From Gammaproteobacteria bacterium (lineage in GTDB: Bacteria > Pseudomonadota > Gammaproteobacteria > QNFN01), in the NCBI GenBank assembly GCA_003645555.1, contig QNFN01000040.1, forward strand, positions 1-9,922: DNA of 9,922 bases, in the 5' to 3' direction. The notes beneath the pieces are model-generated. The model saw only the letters and a program-made list of their open reading frames with translations, was not told the DNA's origin and made no database searches. Position 1 is the stretch's first letter, and the number at the start of each line of letters is the position of its first letter. A program made the position numbers and the translations under genes. This document shows positions 6,592 to 9,922 of this stretch, piece after piece.

Positions 6592-6924
6592 TCAGTGGCC
6601 GTCCCGAAGCGGCAGCGCCCTCAGGTTACGCACCTCCTCTTCGGTGGCGCGCGATTCGCGACGCAGCCTGGCCATGTCGCGCCTGACCCGTAGGACCCGA
6701 CCGAAACCGACCAGGCTACCGAGCAAGGCGCCGATCGCCAGCGCCGTGACCAGCAGCAGTGCCAGGGGCACTTCAAGCTGGCCGAGATAGTAGTCGATCG
6801 CGACCGGCTCGGCGTTGAGCGCGGCAAAGCTGAGTGCGGCGACGCACAGCACCAGCGCGGACAGAGCGTAGATCAGCTGGAGCGTCGGTTCCCCCGTTGC
6901 GGCGGCTGGCGTGGATTGGATCAC
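6592..6924 (-). CDS. lapA: lipopolysaccharide assembly protein A, DUF1049
   Basis: Small inner-membrane partner of LapB. The diagnostic part has two transmembrane segments (LIYALSALVLCVAALSFAAL and VPLALLLVTALAIGALLGSL) joined by LNAEPVAIDYYLGQLE, whose NxxPVxxDYL pattern is typical of DUF1049. A basic, charged C-terminal tail (RVLRVRRDMARLRRESR and onward) probably forms a cytosolic coiled coil. Position directly before lapB fixes the identity. The start is uncertain: there is no in-frame ATG, the GTG at 6924 used here gives 110 residues (close to the roughly 100 expected), and the alternatives are TTG at 6939 or GTG at 7029 (145 residues). None has a recognisable Shine-Dalgarno. The sequence upstream of 6924 looks non-coding, so I favour the shorter form. 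Confidence 0.8.
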   Translation of the reverse strand: MIQSTPAAATGEPTLQLIYALSALVLCVAALSFAALNAEPVAIDYYLGQLEVPLALLLVTALAIGALLGSLVGFGRVLRVRRDMARLRRESRATEEEVRNLRALPLRDGH

Positions 6925-7080
6925 CGCAGGAAGCGGCAAAACGGTGGCGATCCATGCGCACCCCAGGCAAGTCAGTAATGCAGCCTGGCAAGAGGCTCGT
7001 CCTGCTGGACAGCGCCAAGCCCGCCGCACAGCAAGTTTCTGTCAATGACGGGCTGCCGGCAAGGCACCCCGTAAGGACCG
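6925..7080. other. ihfB-lapA gap, no clear gene
   Basis: About 156 bases that may be partly the 5' end of lapA if a far upstream start is used. It holds CCAGGC/GCCTGG (6963-6968 with 6983-6988), a 6-bp stem with a 14-base loop. A TTGACA on the minus strand (7045-7040) has no matching -10 box 16-18 bases downstream. I see no convincing terminator after ihfB. Confidence 0.4.
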
Positions 7081-7389
7081 TCAGGAAGCGAGGGTGCCCT
7101 GGCCTTTCCAGGCATTGTCGACGCGTTCGCGCAATTCCTTGCCCGGCTTGAAATGCGGTACCGCCTTCGGCGGCAGGTGTACCGCTTCGCCAGTCTTCGG
7201 ATTGCGACCGAGCCGGGCCGGACGATGATGCAGGGAGAAGCTGCCAAAACCACGGATTTCGATCCGCTCGTGGTGCGACAGTGACTGGCTCATCAGGTCA
7301 AGTAGCGTCTTGACTGCCAATTCGACATCCTTGACCGCCAGATGGTTCTGCTTGCTTGCCAGTGCCTCGATCAACTCGGATTTGGTCAT
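7081..7389 (-). CDS. ihfB: integration host factor subunit beta
   Basis: IHF-beta pairs with IHF-alpha to form the DNA-bending nucleoid protein that acts in transcription, recombination and replication initiation. The 102 residues begin [10 protein letters not shown] and contain the family signature from RGFGSF (46-51) to GRNPKTG (61-67), including the proline (P64) that intercalates into the minor groove. [16 protein letters not shown] (75-90) is the conserved final helix region. It is IHF-beta rather than HU, as judged by the MTKSELIE start, the [13 protein letters not shown] segment and its place directly downstream of rpsA. The ATG at 7389 has AGGA 10 bases upstream and a GAG 5 bases upstream. 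No ihfA is in the window. Confidence 0.95.
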   Translation of the reverse strand: MTKSELIEALASKQNHLAVKDVELAVKTLLDLMSQSLSHHERIEIRGFGSFSLHHRPARLGRNPKTGEAVHLPPKAVPHFKPGKELRERVDNAWKGQGTLAS

Positions 7390-7411
7390 GCTTCTCGTTC
7401 CTGGTCGATGC

Positions 7412-7437
7412 GGCGGCGGCCCATGCGGACCGCCGCC
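7412..7437 (-). other. strong hairpin in the rpsA-ihfB gap
   Basis: GGCGGCGG (7412-7419) pairs perfectly with CCGCCGCC (7430-7437). After one C-A mismatch, two more pairs close an ATGC loop. This very stable stem fills much of the 69-base gap and ends 22 bases before the ihfB ATG. There is no T-run, so it is more likely a processing site, an attenuating structure or a stabiliser that lets rpsA and ihfB be expressed at different levels from one transcript. Confidence 0.5.
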
Positions 7438-7458
7438 TGATGCGCTACATAACGGTGA

Positions 7459-9138
7459 CTAGTCAGTCTTGCTTTCCAGCTTTTCCTTGAAAATATCACC
7501 AAGGGTGGTCGTGCCGGTACTCGACGTGCTGCGGGTGTAGTCATGCAGGGCCTCGGACTCCTCCTGGTGATCCTTAGCCTTGATCGAGAGCGTGATGGAG
7601 CGGTTCTTGCGGTCGACACCGGTGAACTTGGCTTCGACCTCATCGCCCACCTTGAGCAGGGTGCGCGCATCCTCGACCCGATCTCGGGAGATATCGGAGG
7701 CACGCAAGCGACCTTCGACACCATCTACCAGATCGATGATCGCCACCTTGGCGTCAACCTCGCGGATTACGCCCGTGACGACCGAACCCTTCGGGTGTTG
7801 GGCGACGTAATCCGAGAACGGATCCTGCGCCAACTGCTTGACCCCGAGGGAGATGCGCTCGCGCTCGGAGTCGATCGCCAGCACGACGGCCTCGAGTTCG
7901 TCACCCTTCTTGAAGTTCCGCACTGCCTCTTCGCCGACCTCGTCCCACGAGATGTCGGAGAGGTGGACCAGGCCGTCGATGCCCCCGTCGAGACCGATAA
8001 AGATGCCGAAATCGGTGATCGACTTGATCTTGCCGATGACGCGGTCGCCCTTGTTGTGGAGTGCGGCGAACTCGTCCCACGGATTGGACTTGCACTGCTT
8101 GATGCCGAGCGAGACACGGCGCCGCTCGGTGTCGATATCGAGGACCATGACCTCGACCTCGTCGCCGATCTGCACCACCTTGCTCGGGTGGATATTCTTG
8201 TTGGTCCAGTCCATCTCGGAGGTGTGGACCAGTCCCTCGACACCCTCCTCGATCTCGACGAAGCAGCCGTAGTCAGCCAGGTTGGTAACCTTGCCGAACA
8301 GCCGCGCGCTGACCGGGTAGCGTCGTGCGAGATTCTCCCACGGATCCTCACCGAGCTGCTTCAGACCGAGCGAAACGCGGTTGCGCTCGCGGTCGAAGCG
8401 CAGCACCTTGACCGAGATCTCGTCACCGAGGTTGACCACTTCGGACGGGTGCTTGACCCGCTTCCAGGCCATGTCGGTGATGTGCAGCAGGCCATCTACA
8501 CCACCAAGATCGACGAATGCGCCGTAGTCGGTCATGTTCTTGACGATGCCCTTGAGTTCCTGCCCTTCCTGCAGGTTTTCGAGCAGCTTGTCGCGCTCGG
8601 CGCTGTACTCGGCCTCGACCACGGCACGCCGCGAAACGACAACGTTGTTGCGCTTGCGATCGAGCTTGATCACCTTGAATTCGAGGTCCTTGCCTTCGAG
8701 ATAGGTGGTATCGCGCACCGGGCGCACGTCAACCAGCGAGCCGGGCAGGAATGCACGGACCTCGCCGATCTCGACGGTAAATCCGCCCTTGACCTTGCCG
8801 TTGATGATGCCGTTGACCGGCGCGTCGGCAGCGAAAGCTTTCTCCAGCTTGGTCCACCACTGCGCGCGCTTGGCCTTCTCGCGCGACAGGCGGGTCTCGC
8901 CCCAGCCGTCTTCGACGGCATCAAGATGCACCTCGACTTCGTCACCTACCGCGGCCTCCAACTCACCGTTGGGAGCCTTGAACTGCTCGATGGGGATCAA
9001 CCCCTCGGATTTCAGTCCCGCGTTGACGACCACGTAGTCGGATTGGATCTCGACGACGACCCCGGTGACGACGTTACCTGGCCGCATTTCGGCATTGACC
9101 AAGCTCTCTTCAAATAACTGCTCGAAGCTTTCGCTCAT
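7459..9138 (-). CDS. rpsA: 30S ribosomal protein S1
   Basis: S1 binds mRNA and helps load it on the 30S subunit, especially when the Shine-Dalgarno is weak. The 559-residue product is almost the same length as the E. coli protein (557). Six S1 (OB-fold) repeats are visible at about 19-85, 104-170, 191-260, 276-347, 363-434 and 450-521; the middle ones have the clearest signatures ([60 protein letters not shown]). The first two are the divergent, ribosome-binding type. The tail ends [17 protein letters not shown], conserved in gammaproteobacterial S1. Start choice: the ATG at 9138 gives the standard [13 protein letters not shown]; the frame extends 12 codons further upstream without resemblance to S1. 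Only a weak AGG lies upstream, as in E. coli rpsA, where the structured leader allows S1 to repress itself. Confidence 0.97.
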   Translation of the reverse strand: MSESFEQLFEESLVNAEMRPGNVVTGVVVEIQSDYVVVNAGLKSEGLIPIEQFKAPNGELEAAVGDEVEVHLDAVEDGWGETRLSREKAKRAQWWTKLEKAFAADAPVNGIINGKVKGGFTVEIGEVRAFLPGSLVDVRPVRDTTYLEGKDLEFKVIKLDRKRNNVVVSRRAVVEAEYSAERDKLLENLQEGQELKGIVKNMTDYGAFVDLGGVDGLLHITDMAWKRVKHPSEVVNLGDEISVKVLRFDRERNRVSLGLKQLGEDPWENLARRYPVSARLFGKVTNLADYGCFVEIEEGVEGLVHTSEMDWTNKNIHPSKVVQIGDEVEVMVLDIDTERRRVSLGIKQCKSNPWDEFAALHNKGDRVIGKIKSITDFGIFIGLDGGIDGLVHLSDISWDEVGEEAVRNFKKGDELEAVVLAIDSERERISLGVKQLAQDPFSDYVAQHPKGSVVTGVIREVDAKVAIIDLVDGVEGRLRASDISRDRVEDARTLLKVGDEVEAKFTGVDRKNRSITLSIKAKDHQEESEALHDYTRSTSSTGTTTLGDIFKEKLESKTD

Positions 9139-9158
9139 TCTGGATTGACCTGAAAATT

Positions 9159-9235
9159 CCGCGCCCGCGGGCACGGACCCATGACATGACGCTTACGCGT
9201 CGGGTTGTTTAAACGACCCGGACCAGCTGGCCCGG
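9159..9235 (-). promoter_or_regulatory. structured rpsA leader, candidate S1 autoregulatory region
   Basis: On the minus strand three compact hairpins precede rpsA: CCGGGCC-AGCU-GGUCCGG (9235-9218, 7 bp with one G-U), GACGC-GUAA-GCGUC (9201-9188, 5 bp capped by a GNRA tetraloop) and CCGUGCC-CGCG-GGCGCGG (9176-9159, 7 bp with one G-U). CGGGU and ACCCG flanking GTTTAAAC (around 9205-9220) may form another, competing with the first. An A/U-rich single strand (GGAAUUUUCAGG) then leads to the ATG, with no strong Shine-Dalgarno. Known E. coli rpsA leaders have the same logic of stacked hairpins, unpaired A/U stretches and a poor ribosome binding site. Function here is inferred. Confidence 0.5.
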
Positions 9236-9239
9236 AACC

Positions 9240-9270
9240 AAAAAACGCCGAGTCGCCGTCTGGCGGACTC
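9240..9270 (-). terminator. intrinsic terminator-like hairpin between cmk and rpsA
   Basis: On the minus strand GAGTC-C-GCC (9270-9262) pairs with GGC-GACTC (9257-9250) around an AGAC loop, with one bulged C. Four bases (GGCG) then precede a run of six T (9245-9240). The stem starts 16 bases after the cmk stop codon. The CGCC of the stem could instead pair with the GGCG next to the T-run, so two forms are possible. If active, it would end cmk transcripts or act as an attenuator and would require a promoter for rpsA downstream, which I cannot identify clearly. Confidence 0.45.
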
Positions 9271-9286
9271 AACGTGAAATCCTGTT

Positions 9287-9922
9287 TCACAACAGGCGCT
9301 GTCGGACGATCTCAAGGCAACGATCAAGGCAGGCCGCGATGTCGAGTGACGTCGAGTCAATAACAACCGCATCAGCCGCTGCCTTCAGCGGTGCCGTATC
9401 CCGTTCACTGTCCCGCCGATCACGTTCGGCAAGATCTGCCGACAGGCCGAAGAGATTAGCATCTATTCCTTTCTCCGTCAACTGCTTATATCGCCTTATG
9501 ACCCGTGCCTCGGCACTCGCGGTGAGGAATATCTTGATCTCCGCAAGCGGGAAAACGACGGTGCCCATGTCACGCCCATCGGCCACCAGCCCTGGCAACA
9601 TACGGAAGGCACGCTGGCGTTTGAGCAGCGCGGTGCGCACGGCAGGGATGGCCGCGACCCGAGAGGCGCCTGCCCCGGTGGTCTCGCTTCGCAATTCGCT
9701 ACTGATCGGTTCGCCGTCGAGCAGGATGCGCTCATGGCCATCGTCAACCTCGAAACGGACATCGAGTGCGGTCGCCAGCCGAGCCAGACCGTCAGCATCG
9801 TCGAGAGCGACGCCATGCCGGGCCGCGGCAAGCGCAATCAGGCGGTAGAGGGCACCACTGTCAAGGTAGTGCCAGCCGAGACGGGCGGCGAGCAACTGGC
9901 TGATAGTGCCCTTGCCCGAGCC
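9287..9922 (-). CDS. cmk: cytidylate kinase, 5' end beyond the window
   Basis: Cmk phosphorylates CMP and dCMP with ATP, feeding the pyrimidine nucleotide pool in the cytoplasm. The frame is open to the window edge: the last visible codons encode the Walker A loop GSGKGT, so only about 10-15 N-terminal residues are missing (211 seen, about 225 usual). Further marks are [12 protein letters not shown] (the NMP-binding start), [15 protein letters not shown] in the CMP-binding insert, [14 protein letters not shown] (the adenylate-kinase-like core) and [13 protein letters not shown] (the arginine-rich lid with catalytic arginines). It is intact where visible. Its position before rpsA matches the conserved cmk-rpsA-ihfB order. 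The in-frame TTG at 9895 is internal, not the start. Confidence 0.95.
   Translation of the reverse strand, partial: GSGKGTISQLLAARLGWHYLDSGALYRLIALAAARHGVALDDADGLARLATALDVRFEVDDGHERILLDGEPISSELRSETTGAGASRVAAIPAVRTALLKRQRAFRMLPGLVADGRDMGTVVFPLAEIKIFLTASAEARVIRRYKQLTEKGIDANLFGLSADLAERDRRDSERDTAPLKAAADAVVIDSTSLDIAACLDRCLEIVRQRLL

Noticed and set aside
7017..7045. TTGACA on the minus strand upstream of lapA as a promoter
   Set aside because: The hexamer is exact, but the bases 16-18 further downstream are GC-rich (GGGCTT) with no -10 resemblance.
7543..9117. Long open frame (524 codons) on the plus strand opposite rpsA
   Set aside because: It mirrors the rpsA reading frame in high-GC DNA, is rich in Asp, Leu and Val as expected for antisense of S1, and shows no domain or ribosome binding site.
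4261..9176. Recurring GGCACGG heptamer in hairpins at 4261, 4629 and 9170
   Set aside because: A GC-rich 7-mer repeated a few times in 10 kb is expected by chance; surrounding bases and hairpin layouts differ, so it is not a repeat family on this evidence.
1..9922. A hidden accessory element (phage, transposon, CRISPR, toxin-antitoxin)
   Set aside because: Every stretch over 300 bases is accounted for by a recognised gene, gene order is typical of the chromosome, and no terminal repeats, integrase, transposase or repeat-spacer pattern is seen.

Overview
The window reads as an ordinary chromosomal segment of a high-GC gammaproteobacterium. The main evidence is gene order. On the minus strand, cmk, rpsA, ihfB, lapA, lapB, pyrF and comEA follow one another, an arrangement familiar from Pseudomonas and other Gammaproteobacteria. 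lapA/lapB and IHF-beta also point to Proteobacteria. The genus cannot be fixed from the sequence. I see no phage, transposon, CRISPR, tRNA or rRNA feature, and no defence or biosynthetic cluster. Coding density is very high.

Layout by position: (a) 4-1668 (+) leuA, converging on a DapA/NAL-family aldolase gene at 1684-2598 (-). The two stop codons are 15 bases apart and lie inside the two arms of one hairpin. (b) 2732-3358 (-) a cytosolic DsbA-like CxxC protein, divergent from (c) 3438-4256 (+) ferredoxin-NADP reductase (fpr). The 79-base gap between their start codons carries a TATAAT box and interlocked inverted repeats. (d) fpr converges on the long minus-strand block 4300-9922, with a perfect 10-bp hairpin between it and comEA. 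(e) The minus-strand block, in transcription order: cmk (5' end beyond the window edge), a structured rpsA leader, rpsA, a strong hairpin, ihfB, lapA, lapB, pyrF, two abutting hairpins, comEA.

The genes are mostly housekeeping: leucine synthesis (leuA), CMP/dCMP phosphorylation (cmk), pyrimidine synthesis (pyrF), translation (rpsA), DNA architecture (ihfB), control of lipopolysaccharide synthesis at the inner membrane (lapA/lapB), FAD-dependent redox balance (fpr), thiol-disulfide chemistry (dsbA-like) and a periplasmic helix-hairpin-helix DNA-binding protein (comEA). lapA-lapB-pyrF are packed with no bases between stop and start codons, so their translation is probably coupled.

I did not find a convincing undescribed system. 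The most interesting unexplained signal is in the gaps between genes. Most hold hairpins or inverted repeats, notably the rpsA leader, the comEA leader, the dsbA-like/fpr divergent region and the stop-codon hairpin of leuA. Two gene-level points also deserve a look: the DapA-like aldolase lacks the arginine expected of a true lysine-pathway enzyme, and lapA has no good start codon.
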